A stretch of DNA of 64,000 bases. It comes from Acetatifactor muris. Lineage in GTDB: Bacteria > Bacillota > Clostridia > Lachnospirales > Lachnospiraceae. Positions within the stretch are counted from its first letter, which is position 1; each line of letters opens with the position of its first letter. The stretch is from assembly GCF_024623325.1 (NCBI RefSeq), contig NZ_JANJZD010000020.1, positions 1-64,000 on the forward strand, read 5' to 3'. Below the pieces are notes generated by a model, which saw nothing but the letters and a program-made list of their open reading frames with translations, was not told the origin of the DNA and ran no database searches. Below, in pieces: positions 1-7,697 of the stretch. The position numbers were made by a program, and so were the translations under genes.

Positions 1-88
1 TTTTTCAAGGCATAGTACCCGCTATGTCCAATGTTTATGTCCATTTTTCTCAAATTTCTTTTCCTGCACCATATTCAGTTGTCAATTT

Positions 89-1225
89 TCAGTTAGAATC
101 ACATTCATTGAGATTCCGAGAAGTTATTTTTTCAAAGCTGATGGTGGAAAACCCTACCTGTCCTCCGCAGAAGCGGTGGAGAACTTCCTTCTGGAAGTCA
201 AAGCAGATCAGGGTTCCCGTCCGTTCCTGCAGCTGGAGCGCCGTATGGAAACGGTTGATGCGGGGGATGTCCAGGAAATAGCCGAACAGCACCGGGTTCC
301 CGTTCTGATCCAGGGCGTCATGTTCTATGGGAAGCCCCGTATCCTTTGGATAAAATCCCTGCATCAGCATGTGGTCGAGTTCCGCTGTACCCTCCGGGCT
401 GCACAGGAGCTTCAGCAGCGTATCCCCGTAATGGTCATTGGTAAGATAATAAAAATGTTCATAATTGCCGTCCAGAAGAAAGAAACAGCGTGACTCTGTA
501 TCCGAATCCGCAAAGATCCGGTAGAAGGGTTCCAGGTCATTGCCAAACAGCAGGCCGGAAACACAGGTACTTGCATGCTGTGCGGAAAGGCGCTGATGGC
601 AGACCACCATCTGCAGGAGCGCCTGTGCCCTCTGCTCAGCCCGGTAATCCCATTTCAGCATATGACTGCCGCCGTTATAGGAAATAAAAACACCGGATGG
701 AGCAAGGAGCACCCCTGTCATCCGCGAGCCACGGATCTTCACAGTCTCGATTCCCATTTCTTTGACTTCACGGGAACTGTAAAAGGCAGGGGAGTCAAGC
801 CGGGCTACCGGAGAACCTCCGGGGGAAAATACCAGGGGTTTTCCGTCACGGAACACGGCAATGCCGGCATTCTGCATGGCAACATAGGTTTCCGCAACCC
901 GGTGGAGCCGTATCCGGCGTGGGACTTCGCTTTTAATCCGGTTAGTCTCCACGTTTCCGGTAAGATAGAAGGAAAAGCGTTCCGGCTGCCTTTCCAACAG
1001 GATTCGTTTTGCCCTCTGCCCCAGGCGGTAGCCGCGCAGCTTATCCTTATAATAGGTTTTCAGGAGGCCGTCTTTTTTCAGGGAAGTTATGACGGTCTCG
1101 GTATAGGAAGAACTGCCGGAAAGCCGGGTAAGCAGGTCTGTTGGCAGTTCGCCACAGACAGCAGCCATTTCCAGCAGGTGTAAGCCTAATGTGTCCTGTT
1201 TTGGGAATCTTCTTTTATCATCCAA
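89..1225 (-). CDS. Conjugative-element protein, replication-relaxation-like
   Basis: A 378-residue protein with a TTG start, chosen because AGGAGGTGA lies 7 bases upstream on the minus strand. Residues about 12-75 read as a winged-helix DNA-binding region (a helix-rich start, then a LKKDGLLKTYYKDKLRGYRL-like wing), the arrangement seen in replication-relaxation family proteins of Firmicute conjugative elements. The rest has no motif I can name. It is the last visible gene of the leftward transfer region of element 1. The family assignment is by resemblance only; a DNA-binding role is an inference. Confidence 0.5.
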   Translation of the reverse strand: MDDKRRFPKQDTLGLHLLEMAAVCGELPTDLLTRLSGSSSYTETVITSLKKDGLLKTYYKDKLRGYRLGQRAKRILLERQPERFSFYLTGNVETNRIKSEVPRRIRLHRVAETYVAMQNAGIAVFRDGKPLVFSPGGSPVARLDSPAFYSSREVKEMGIETVKIRGSRMTGVLLAPSGVFISYNGGSHMLKWDYRAEQRAQALLQMVVCHQRLSAQHASTCVSGLLFGNDLEPFYRIFADSDTESRCFFLLDGNYEHFYYLTNDHYGDTLLKLLCSPEGTAELDHMLMQGFYPKDTGLPIEHDALDQNGNPVLFGYFLDIPRINRFHTALQLQERTGTLICFDFQKEVLHRFCGGQVGFSTISFEKITSRNLNECDSN

Positions 1226-1389
1226 AATGTCACCTCCTCTGACCAGGACAGCCCCGGTCTGGCCCCGGCTTTTTACCGAGGCGGCTAAAGACCTCGGTTA
1301 AGGCGGGAAAGAAAAATCTGTTATAAGGTATCAGGATCATGGGATTGACGGTTCCCAGTGGGTATCGGGAAAAAACAGGCTCAAATCGT

Positions 1390-1674
1390 TCAAAAATCCG
1401 ATATGGATTTCAGTTCTTTTTCCCGTGCGGAGAGCCATCCGGCAAAGCGGTCTTTTTCCATGATATAGATATGGGTACAATCCTTATCTCCAAGCTCCGT
1501 AGTATTGTAGGCGTCACATAAAAGCCCGCTGTCATCGGCCATCACATACAGGGCGATGGCATCCAGGATCTGTTTCTGCTGCAGGTTGTCATAGTCCAGA
1601 AGGCACCAGTCCGGGAACGCCATCAGAAAGGCCGCAGTAAGTACCTTTTTATATTTTTTCATGGTTATCGCCAT
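1390..1674 (-). CDS. Hypothetical protein of the conjugation operon
   Basis: A 94-residue protein with no recognised domain. The first 20 residues (MKKYKKVLTAAFLMAF) resemble a short signal or membrane anchor. The rest is acidic and mixed, and includes a Cys near a YDNLQ segment. Two in-frame ATG codons (1674 and 1662) are possible; 1662 has the better spacing from AAGAAAGGA. It sits 15 bases downstream of the VirB6-like gene in the same leftward operon, so a role in the transfer machinery is likely but unproven. Confidence 0.5.
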   Translation of the reverse strand: MAITMKKYKKVLTAAFLMAFPDWCLLDYDNLQQKQILDAIALYVMADDSGLLCDAYNTTELGDKDCTHIYIMEKDRFAGWLSAREKELKSISDF

Positions 1675-1689
1675 TCCTTTCTTGATTTT

Positions 1690-2400
1690 TCATAGTGAGA
1701 GCGGGTTTGCGATGAACGCCCCGACCATGCTTGTGAACAGCCGCAGGCACCAGGCGTTCATGAGCAGGAGGAACACCTGCCCGCCGAACATCCGGCACCA
1801 GGACTTAAAAATGTTAGAGGTGGACTGGGATGCCCCCATGGAAAAGGCCACGGGAGCCGTGTAGACCAGAACCCCTAAGAGGACATACCGCTCTGCCGCT
1901 TCAAAAAGGAGTTTCAGGTAGTTCCATGCCAGGATCAGAACGATGATCAGCGTGATCAGTGCCACCGCACCGTTGGCGCAGACGCCGATGATGGCTAACA
2001 TCACCGAATTAAAGTCCGCGAAACTTAAAGCAGGCAGGTCGGAATCCATGATCCAGTGGTACGGGGTTCCGCCAATCTTTAAGATAGTATCCACGATCCC
2101 GTCCGAGAAATAGGCCAGCAGGATGAAGAGGACGGAGCGGATGCTTAAGTCTACCGGGTCCTCTGCCTCAATGCCGATGCCTAAACCGAAGTTCTTGAAC
2201 AGCTGCCATACCCAGTTTAAGAGGATGATGCCGATAGCCAGCGCCACAAAGACCTTATACATGGTCTCGGCGGCGGGGAAGTAGCGGAGGAATACGGTCA
2301 TGTCACAGCCAAGCGCCCCCAGGACCGAGGTGGTCACAAGGTCAAGGCCGTTCATCACCTGTTCGGCGATCCATTCCACAATGCCGTCTAAAATACCCAT
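1690..2400 (-). CDS. VirB6/TrbL-like conjugation membrane protein
   Basis: A 236-residue polytopic membrane protein. Hydrophobic segments fall at about residues 46-66, 88-110, 130-165, 172-190 and 205-230. The amphipathic N-terminus (MGILDGIVEWIAEQV) and the membrane layout match the VirB6/TrbL-type channel proteins encoded in Tn1549-like and other Firmicute conjugative elements. GGAAAGGAGTGA lies just before the ATG. It is followed by the 94-residue gene and preceded by a VirB2-like gene, which supports a type IV secretion channel role. The exact family is inferred from topology and context. Confidence 0.65.
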   Translation of the reverse strand: MGILDGIVEWIAEQVMNGLDLVTTSVLGALGCDMTVFLRYFPAAETMYKVFVALAIGIILLNWVWQLFKNFGLGIGIEAEDPVDLSIRSVLFILLAYFSDGIVDTILKIGGTPYHWIMDSDLPALSFADFNSVMLAIIGVCANGAVALITLIIVLILAWNYLKLLFEAAERYVLLGVLVYTAPVAFSMGASQSTSNIFKSWCRMFGGQVFLLLMNAWCLRLFTSMVGAFIANPLSL

Positions 2401-2423
2401 AAACGATCACTCCTTTCCGGCGG

Positions 2424-2816
2424 TCAGCCATTCCACTTGCCATCCGCAAAGAACGGGGTGATGTAGGCCATGATGAACCCCAGGCCGTTTAAGATCGCCC
2501 AGGTGATGCAGATGCGCTTCAGCCATGCGCGGCTCTCGTCCACCGTGCGGCCGGAGCGGGAGAAGTTCATCATCAAAAGGGCCACCGAAGCGGTGACGAT
2601 GGCGGCCACGGTGGAGATGAGCACGATCTGGTTGTAGACGTCCTTCATGATCTCCGTGGCCTTCGTCCATACATCCGAGGCATAGACCGGCTGCGTGGCC
2701 ATCAGGAACATCATAAAACTCAGGAATACATAGTAGGCGGCCTTCGCAGGGGAGAACCTGGCTTTGGGCTTTTTGCCTGCCGGGGCAGGTGTCTGCAGTT
2801 TGTTTTTCAGTCTCAA
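2424..2816 (-). CDS. Small conjugation membrane protein, VirB2/TrbC-like
   Basis: A 130-residue protein read from a TTG start at 2816, selected because AAAGGAGGT lies 7 bases upstream; a longer in-frame ORF runs to 3008 but lacks such a site. The N-terminus is basic and is followed by a hydrophobic stretch ending at an AYA-like VYASD site (signal peptide, about residues 28-50). Two further membrane segments follow around residues 65-85 and 100-122. This fits the pilin-like VirB2/TrbC layout. It is the first gene of the leftward operon, with the VirB6-like gene 23 bases downstream. Confidence 0.55.
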   Translation of the reverse strand: MRLKNKLQTPAPAGKKPKARFSPAKAAYYVFLSFMMFLMATQPVYASDVWTKATEIMKDVYNQIVLISTVAAIVTASVALLMMNFSRSGRTVDESRAWLKRICITWAILNGLGFIMAYITPFFADGKWNG

Positions 2817-2857
2817 TTTGTGGACCTCCTTTAAATAAGATTTGGTTGTGGAAAGAA

Positions 2858-2888
2858 AAGACCATGCCGCAGAGACGGGCACGGTCTT
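2858..2888 (-). terminator. Hairpin 1 in the leader of the conjugation operon
   Basis: Read on the minus strand, an 11-base stem (AAGACCGTGCC with GGCATGGTCTT, one wobble) is followed by a T-rich run (TTCTTTC). It lies between the likely promoter region and the TTG start at 2816, so it is a candidate attenuator rather than an end-of-gene terminator. Confidence 0.5.
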
Positions 2889-2941
2889 CTTTCTTTTGGT
2901 CTGGCAGGCAGGGAAAAAACGGATCATACGGTCAGAGGCGC

Positions 2942-2968
2942 AAAAAAAGCACCTCTTTGGAAAGGTGC
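2942..2968 (-). terminator. Hairpin 2 in the leader, intrinsic terminator form
   Basis: On the minus strand GCACCT pairs with AGGTGC, extended by flanking A/T pairs, and is followed by seven T residues. This is a canonical terminator shape, yet no minus-strand gene lies upstream within 500 bases. Together with the hairpin at 2858-2888 it suggests premature termination in the transfer-operon leader. Confidence 0.6.
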
Positions 2969-3051
2969 CATGCCAGCCCGGATTGCTTCTGGATACAGTT
3001 TTAAGCATATTTAGTGTAGCATATCCCTATTTACGGGGAAAGAGCAGAACC

Positions 3052-3094
3052 GTGCCAATTTTGTGCGGAATTGTGCCAATTTCGTGCCAGGATT
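3052..3094. repeat. Four helically phased GTGCC repeats
   Basis: GTGCCAATTTT, GTGCGGAATT, GTGCCAATTTC and GTGCCAGGAT start at 3052, 3063, 3073 and 3084. The spacing is 11, 10 and 11 bases, one helical turn each. Such phased direct repeats usually bind a protein cooperatively on one DNA face. They lie upstream of the leftward transfer operon and 450 bases before xis. Confidence 0.6.
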
Positions 3095-3552
3095 TTATGG
3101 TGTAAAAATGAAAAAATTATTTTTGAATATTTGCAGAAAAACGGGATAGTGTCCTTTATTTATATAGCATATGGGTTACATCCAAAATGTGGAAGGCCCT
3201 TTGCACCTTGACAATCTTACAGCACCATTCAGGAGTTATACAGGTATAGACGGATAGTGTGCGATGACCATGCGTGAGCACGCCCTCTGATTAAAGATTG
3301 CATAGCAATACCTGAAATACGCGGCAAAAGAATTGGCGCAGGAAATGACCTGATTGAGTGTGCATAAATTACACCTCTTAAATTATAAGTAGAAAAAGAT
3401 ATGCTAATTGCAGTTGAAAAACAGGATGTTCAATTCGTATAAGATATATGAAGATACTTTATATCAAATGCCAGACTGATGCCACTTCGGCTGCAAAAAT
3501 CGTTTTATGATAGCGAAAGATACTAAAAACAGGGAAAGAGAGGATATAGAGA
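3095..3552. other. Intergenic region before xis, nothing firm
   Basis: An A+T-rich stretch with no open frame I would call a gene. It presumably holds promoters for the leftward transfer genes and for xis. I could not place a -35/-10 pair with confidence. Confidence 0.4.
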
Positions 3553-3768
3553 ATGGCAGCAGATATAGATAATGAAGCGGCAGTTGATCAGCAGGTATAC
3601 CTGGCAGGCGATATTCAGCGCATGCTTGGAATAGGAAAGAGTAAAGCCTATACCTTCCTTGAAGATGTGTATAAGCAGAAAAACCCGCCGTTCAGAGTTC
3701 TTAAAATTGGTAAGCTTTTTAGAGTGCCAAAGAAAGGATTTGATGAATGGCTGAATGGTAGTCTATGA
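3553..3768 (+). CDS. Excisionase-like small HTH protein (element 1)
   Basis: A 71-residue protein with a MerR/excisionase-type helix-turn-helix: VYLAGDIQRMLGIGKSKAYT, then FRVLKIGKLFRVPKKGFDEW, the typical wing and C-terminal Trp. It precedes the paired integrases and has a clear homologue at 36007-36192 in the same relative position. The ATG follows AGAGAGGA. By analogy with Xis proteins it would bend DNA and set recombination direction; that function is inferred from family and position. Confidence 0.75.
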   Translation: MAADIDNEAAVDQQVYLAGDIQRMLGIGKSKAYTFLEDVYKQKNPPFRVLKIGKLFRVPKKGFDEWLNGSL

Positions 3769-3781
3769 GCGAGGTGATTTA

Positions 3782-4918
3782 GTGAAACAGTCAGCAAAGA
3801 AAAAAGTGGTTGCCTTTTATGAAGGAAACGCGTGGGTTCACAGAGTTAAACTGTTGCAGCCAGATGGTTCTGTAAAGTATAGCAAGCGTGGAGGCTTTCA
3901 GAGTGAGGCAGAAGCGGAAGCCAGTTATTACAAATATGAGAAAGAATTCAAGAAAGCGACAAGAACCTATCAGATGTCGGTAAAGCCAAATCCAGATGTG
4001 GATTTAAGAGATTATCTGCTCTATTGGTTTGAGGATGTTTTTTCCCAGAGGATTGAGAATACAACCCGCATGGTATGTGCCTATGTACTGTACGATCTGA
4101 TTCTTCCGAATATGCAGCAGAATATAAAATTGCGATATGCAAATGAGGAATATTTTGATTCTTTGCTGGCTGTTGTGTCAAAGGCATGCGAGTCTGCTGG
4201 AAACAAGTCCAGAGAGTTCTTGAACATGGCAATGAAAGAGGCCGTAATACAGGAATATATCAGGGTTAATCCGATTCCTGCAACGAAGCCGTATCCAAGA
4301 AGAAAGCCAACAATCGTTATTTTAAACAAAGCAAATGTGAAAAAACTCCTGAAAGCTGCCTGCGATAGTGGATGGTATCTGGAAATTCTTCTTGGGCTGT
4401 TCTGTGGATTGAGAAAAGGTGAGATTTCAGGCTTGAAATTTGGAGATTTTGATGCTGAAAACAGAACAATCTACATTCAACGGCAGATTACATCAAACCC
4501 TGTTATCCCAAAGGGTGGAAGTAAAATTCAGACATATAAGGTCATAGAGAAACCGCCAAAGACGGATAATAGCTATCGCCTGCTGCGGATACCAGAGGCT
4601 GTTGCGAAGGAAATTGAAAAAAGAAGAACTGTGATTGATGCAAATAAGCTGCAGTACGGTGAACAATATTTTGACCACGATTATATTTCGTGTCAGGAAA
4701 ATGGCCTGCCCCACATTACGGTTCATGGTCTGAGGCATATGTATGCCACTATATTGGTAGAGCAGAAAGTTCCTTTGATTAAAATATCTGCCCTTTTGGG
4801 ACATGCAAGTGTCAATACAACCTTTGAATATTATTGTGAGGTCATGGATGAGAATGAGCAGATTATCACATTTATGAATCATATGTTTGTTCCGGAAGGG
4901 AGTGTTGCGACATGTTAG
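3782..4918 (+). CDS. Tyrosine recombinase A of element 1, internally deleted
   Basis: A 378-residue phage-integrase family protein. I take GTG 3782 (AGGTGA 6 bases upstream) over the ATG at 3755 that overlaps xis; element 2 uses the matching GTG. An N-terminal SAM-like core-binding region precedes the catalytic domain: first Arg in GLRKGEISGLK, the HGLRH box, LLGHAS, and the Tyr in TFEYYCEV. Compared with the copy at 36209-37372, 20 residues just before the HxLRH box are missing. The deletion falls between two GGYYTGCCCCAY repeats, of which only one (4703-4714) remains. It removes part of the catalytic fold, so the enzyme is probably impaired. Confidence 0.85.
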   Translation: MKQSAKKKVVAFYEGNAWVHRVKLLQPDGSVKYSKRGGFQSEAEAEASYYKYEKEFKKATRTYQMSVKPNPDVDLRDYLLYWFEDVFSQRIENTTRMVCAYVLYDLILPNMQQNIKLRYANEEYFDSLLAVVSKACESAGNKSREFLNMAMKEAVIQEYIRVNPIPATKPYPRRKPTIVILNKANVKKLLKAACDSGWYLEILLGLFCGLRKGEISGLKFGDFDAENRTIYIQRQITSNPVIPKGGSKIQTYKVIEKPPKTDNSYRLLRIPEAVAKEIEKRRTVIDANKLQYGEQYFDHDYISCQENGLPHITVHGLRHMYATILVEQKVPLIKISALLGHASVNTTFEYYCEVMDENEQIITFMNHMFVPEGSVATC

Positions 4919-6214
4919 ATTTGAGCTTAAAAAATTATGTCGATTGGAGAGTGTCACAGGTAATACCTGTGCGCTCCGGCTTCGGCTACAGAGTATTCCT
5001 GAAATATCCGGATGGGAGCGAAAAACCACAGCAGAAGTCCGGATTCAAAACAGAGAAGGAAGCAAATAAGGCAAGAGAGAAGACCATCGCAGAATTATAT
5101 AATGGTACGTTTGTTGTATACGCAAAAGTTAACGTGGCTGATTATATGATGTTCTGGCTTGAAACGGATCTTAAAAAGCGCACAGACAGTCACGAAACGT
5201 ACTATAATTATTGCGGAATAGTAAAGAATCATATCATTCCCATCCTGGGTAAGAAAAAAATGACGGATGTTACTCGCGGAGACGTTCAAAAATTGTTTAA
5301 TATCAAGGCAGACTATTCGAGACCGATAGCAGAGCAGGTAAAAACAATCATGAATGTCTCTTTTCGTTATGCGGTAACGGCCAAAGTGATCCCGACCAGT
5401 CCGGTGGATGGAATAGGGCTTCCCAAAGCAGAAAAACCGCAGCCCAAATCAGGCTTCAGGACCCGAAATATAGATGAACAGAAAACACTGACTATGGAGC
5501 AGATTTTGGTTTTGCTGGAAAAAAGCAAAGATACCCCGATCCATATGCAGGTGCTGTTTAATGTACTTATGGGGCTCCGCAGGTCCGAGATCAATGGTGT
5601 AAAATATTCGGACGTAGATTATATCAACCGCACCTTAAAAGTGGAACGTCAGTTGGGGAGAATACATAATGCAGTAAAAGAAGACTTTGCCCCGAAAACT
5701 TTTACGAAACAGGAGGTGGGATTAAAGACAAAATCCAGTTACAGAGAGATTCCGATTCCTGATTATGTTTCCCGGGCAATCTTAAAGGAACGACAGGTTT
5801 ATGAGAGAAACGTAAAACCGCAGAAAGGGAGAGTTTCAGGATATGGATTATATCTGTTGTTCCAACTATGGCAGAGCAAGGAGCAAAGGGTTTCATTGCA
5901 GGTATTATAAACAGCTTCTTGCTGAAAATGGCCTGCCGGACATCCGCTGGCATGATTTGCGCAGTACATACTGCACGCTCCTTCTAAAAGAGGCATTCAA
6001 CCCCAAAGCGGTATCGAAGCTTATGGGACATGCCAAAGAACTCATAACTATGGACGTTTACGCCGATAATAAAGGTATCATAGCGGATGGGGTGCCGGAA
6101 ATTGAGGAATATATGAAGGAGGTTTTACCGAACCTGAGAGAGATAGAAAGTTTTAAAAAGGAACTGTTGGAGATTGTTGTAGATGTAAAAGAATTTCTTC
6201 CGGATGCAGGGTGA
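4912..6214 (+). pseudogene. Tyrosine recombinase B of element 1, frameshifted
   Basis: This second integrase starts inside the intA stop (ATG 4912, TAG 4916-4918), so it is translationally coupled. It matches 37386-38729 throughout. Near 5824-5833 (an AAAGGGAGAG purine run) the reading moves to the +1 frame. The first frame ends at 5910, and the rest of the catalytic domain (DYICCSNYG, WHDLRSTYCTLLL, LMGHAKELITMDVY) continues in the other frame to 6214. The first Arg box (GLRRSEINGVK) is upstream of the break and the Tyr box is downstream, so neither piece alone is active. A sequencing error at the purine run cannot be excluded. A -1 programmed slip would give the wrong frame. Confidence 0.8.
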
Positions 6215-6229
6215 CAGAAAGGATAAAAA

Positions 6230-6241
6230 GAACAAAAGTTC
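6230..6241. promoter_or_regulatory. LexA (SOS) box before the element 1 uvrB copy
   Basis: GAACAAAAGTTC fits the Gram-positive LexA/DinR consensus GAAC-R-N-R-Y-GTTC in its two half-sites. It lies 11 bases upstream of the -35 element at 6253. A corresponding box stands at 38715-38726 in element 2. Confidence 0.75.
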
Positions 6242-6252
6242 GATTTTGCATC

Positions 6253-6281
6253 TATACAAATTTAACGATTTGTGGTAAGAT
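6253..6281 (+). promoter_or_regulatory. Promoter of the element 1 uvrB copy
   Basis: TATACA (6253-6258), a 17-base spacer, then TAAGAT (6276-6281). The same TATACA-17-TATAAT arrangement, within a conserved ATCTATACAAAT string, occurs before the intact uvrB at 38747-38775. Confidence 0.65.
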
Positions 6282-6362
6282 AAAAAGGCTCTTTGGTGCT
6301 ACCACGTCCGTATGGAATTACAGAGGTGCGCCAAGTTGCAAAAACAGCAAATTGTGAACGGG

Positions 6363-6433
6363 ATTCGTCGTGGGCCTGTTTTTCTCCAATTTGAGTAAAT
6401 GCCACGACGAAAATAAAATGTTCCACGACGAAT
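6363..6433. repeat. ATTCGTCG / CGACGAAT inverted repeats in the uvrB leader
   Basis: ATTCGTCG at 6363-6370 and CGACGAAT at 6426-6433 form a perfect 8-base inverted pair, with a further CGACGAAA at 6405-6412. The pair recurs before the intact uvrB (38856-38863 and 38898-38905), and one half recurs at the left end of element 2 (6893-6900). Both leaders are followed by a conserved GSCTAATAGGCG string. They may be recombinase arm sites or an operator. Confidence 0.6.
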
Positions 6434-6483
6434 TTTTGCCTAATAGGCGTCTTTTTTTACTATGAAATCAGAGGTGAGCATTT

Positions 6484-6780
6484 GTGCAAAATGAACAAAA
6501 AATCTTCGAACTTCACAGCGAATACAAGCCCACAGGCGACCAGCCCCAGGCCATAGAAGCCTTGGTCAATGGGTTCCGGGAAGGCAATCAATTCCAGACT
6601 TTACTGGGTGTTACGGGCTCCGGCAAGACCTTTACCATGGCCAACGTGATCGCACAGCTTAACAAGCCGACTTTGGTAATAGCACACAATAAGACATTAG
6701 CGGCACAGCTCTATGGTGAGTTCAAAGAGTATTTTCCGAGTAACGCGGTGGAATATTTTGTGTCCTACTATATTGAGTGA
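6484..6780 (+). pseudogene. uvrB: Truncated uvrB 5' end (element 1 copy)
   Basis: A GTG start after GAGGTGA encodes UvrB residues 1-95, including the Walker A box GVTGSGKTFT. At the core 6748-6767 the reading passes into element 2 and stops at 6778. The protein matches the N-terminus of the intact UvrB (38966-40975) closely, but many third positions differ, so it is an independently evolved copy and not a recent duplication. If expressed from its own LexA-controlled promoter it would give a 98-residue fragment of helicase domain 1 without function in repair. Confidence 0.9.
6748..6767. other. Attachment core, left junction of element 2
   Basis: GTGGAATATTTTGTGTCCTA is identical to 39230-39249. 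Sequence on the right diverges at once (element 2 interior), while sequence on the left continues as uvrB coding. This places strand exchange within or at the edge of these 20 bases, which code for VEYFVSY. Confidence 0.75.
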
Positions 6781-6900
6781 ATGAGCAACACTATATATTG
6801 GTGCAAAGATAAACAAGATATCAATATATTGTATGTAGATGGATTTAAAAGAACGAAATGGACGGCATAGATTGGACATAACAGTGAACAGGATTCGTCG

Positions 6901-6970
6901 AGAAAACAGTGGTAAAAGTAACGTGGTGTTCAGGGAAATATATTTTGCAGTAGAAAACGGTGGTGAAAAT
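6901..6970 (+). repeat. Direct repeats at the left end of element 2
   Basis: AGAAAACAGTGGTAAAAGT (6901-6919) and AGAAAACGGTGGTGAAAAT (6952-6970) differ at only four of 19 positions and are 51 bases apart. They follow the ATTCGTCG copy at 6893-6900. Their position about 130-200 bases from the core suggests integrase arm-type or Xis binding sites. Confidence 0.5.
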
Positions 6971-7013
6971 TATTCCGATTTCTGCTATAATGAAAAATAG
7001 AAGGAGAGATAGA

Positions 7014-7667
7014 ATGTCAGTTATTGTTACATTTTGCTTGTATGATGGTATAGTTATGGCTGCCGACAGTCGAACTACTTTAACCAAAACATACCCAGAT
7101 GGCAGACAAGAGGTATTGCATAAAGATGGGATTAAGAAAATTTTTCAGTTTGGGTATAGAGATATAGGTATATTATGGTGCGGGAATGCACAAGTAGGAG
7201 ATGAAGATGTACCAGACTATCTAAATGGGCTGTTTAATAGACTTAACAAGACGGCAACTATTAAAGAAATTGCTGAAACTATTAAAGACGAGTGTAATGA
7301 AAGGGTACAAGGTGAGACAATACGTTGTCATATAGCTGGGTATGAGAATGGATTCCAATGCTTATATCAGGTTGTAGATGGTGTTGTTACCCATAAAAAC
7401 ATGAATCCGGAATTGGGTGTTCCTACAATATGTGTTGTATGGGATGGGCAAAGAGACATATCTAAAAATATCATTCGTTATAAAGAAAGGCTGGATATAG
7501 GCGGAAAAATGGTTGATGAATCAGAGGTTCCCCATTTTACACTGGACGAGGGTGTAAGATTTGCTGAAGCTATGTTAAAACGCTCATGTGAGGAACGGGA
7601 AGAATGTGGAGAGCCAATATATTCTCTTCTTATAACAGGGGAGGGACTTCAATGGATACACAAATAA
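7014..7667 (+). CDS. Proteasome-beta-like N-terminal nucleophile hydrolase
   Basis: A 217-residue protein; ATG 7014 follows AAGGAGAG. It aligns by eye with proteasome beta and HslV-type T1 peptidases: YDGIVMAADSRTT matches the KDGVVLAADRRAT strand, and HKDGIKKIFQF matches the archaeal HKNGKKLFQI segment that carries catalytic Lys33. IGILWCGNAQVGD follows, as in beta subunits. On this alignment Asp18 equals Asp17, Lys42 equals Lys33 and Ser2 falls at Thr1, so Met removal would expose an N-terminal Ser nucleophile without a propeptide. There is no ATPase partner nearby. It is first in the left cargo of element 2, 30 bases before an Rpn-type gene. Fold assignment is fairly firm; activity and target are unknown. 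Confidence 0.65.
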   Translation: MSVIVTFCLYDGIVMAADSRTTLTKTYPDGRQEVLHKDGIKKIFQFGYRDIGILWCGNAQVGDEDVPDYLNGLFNRLNKTATIKEIAETIKDECNERVQGETIRCHIAGYENGFQCLYQVVDGVVTHKNMNPELGVPTICVVWDGQRDISKNIIRYKERLDIGGKMVDESEVPHFTLDEGVRFAEAMLKRSCEEREECGEPIYSLLITGEGLQWIHK

Positions 7668-7697
7668 GGGAAAATAAATGTCAAGGTGGTGTTAAAG

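Larger units (their letters stand above)
1..6767. mobile_element. Element 1: right end of a conjugative element inserted in uvrB
   Basis: The visible part has leftward conjugation genes (89-2816), a regulatory gap, rightward xis, intA and intB (3553-6214) and an element-borne copy of the 5' end of uvrB (6484-6767). Its right junction is the 20-base core at 6748-6767. The left end lies outside the window, so the size is unknown. The type IV secretion-like genes suggest an ICE. Both of its integrase genes carry lesions, so it is probably fixed in place unless helped by element 2. The boundary is inferred from comparison with the second copy at 38.7-39.25 kb. Confidence 0.75.

Noticed and set aside
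5824..5836. Programmed frameshift in intB of element 1
   Set aside because: The downstream frame is +1, while AAAGGG-type slips give -1, and the intact homologue at 37386 needs no shift. A lesion or a sequencing error is simpler.
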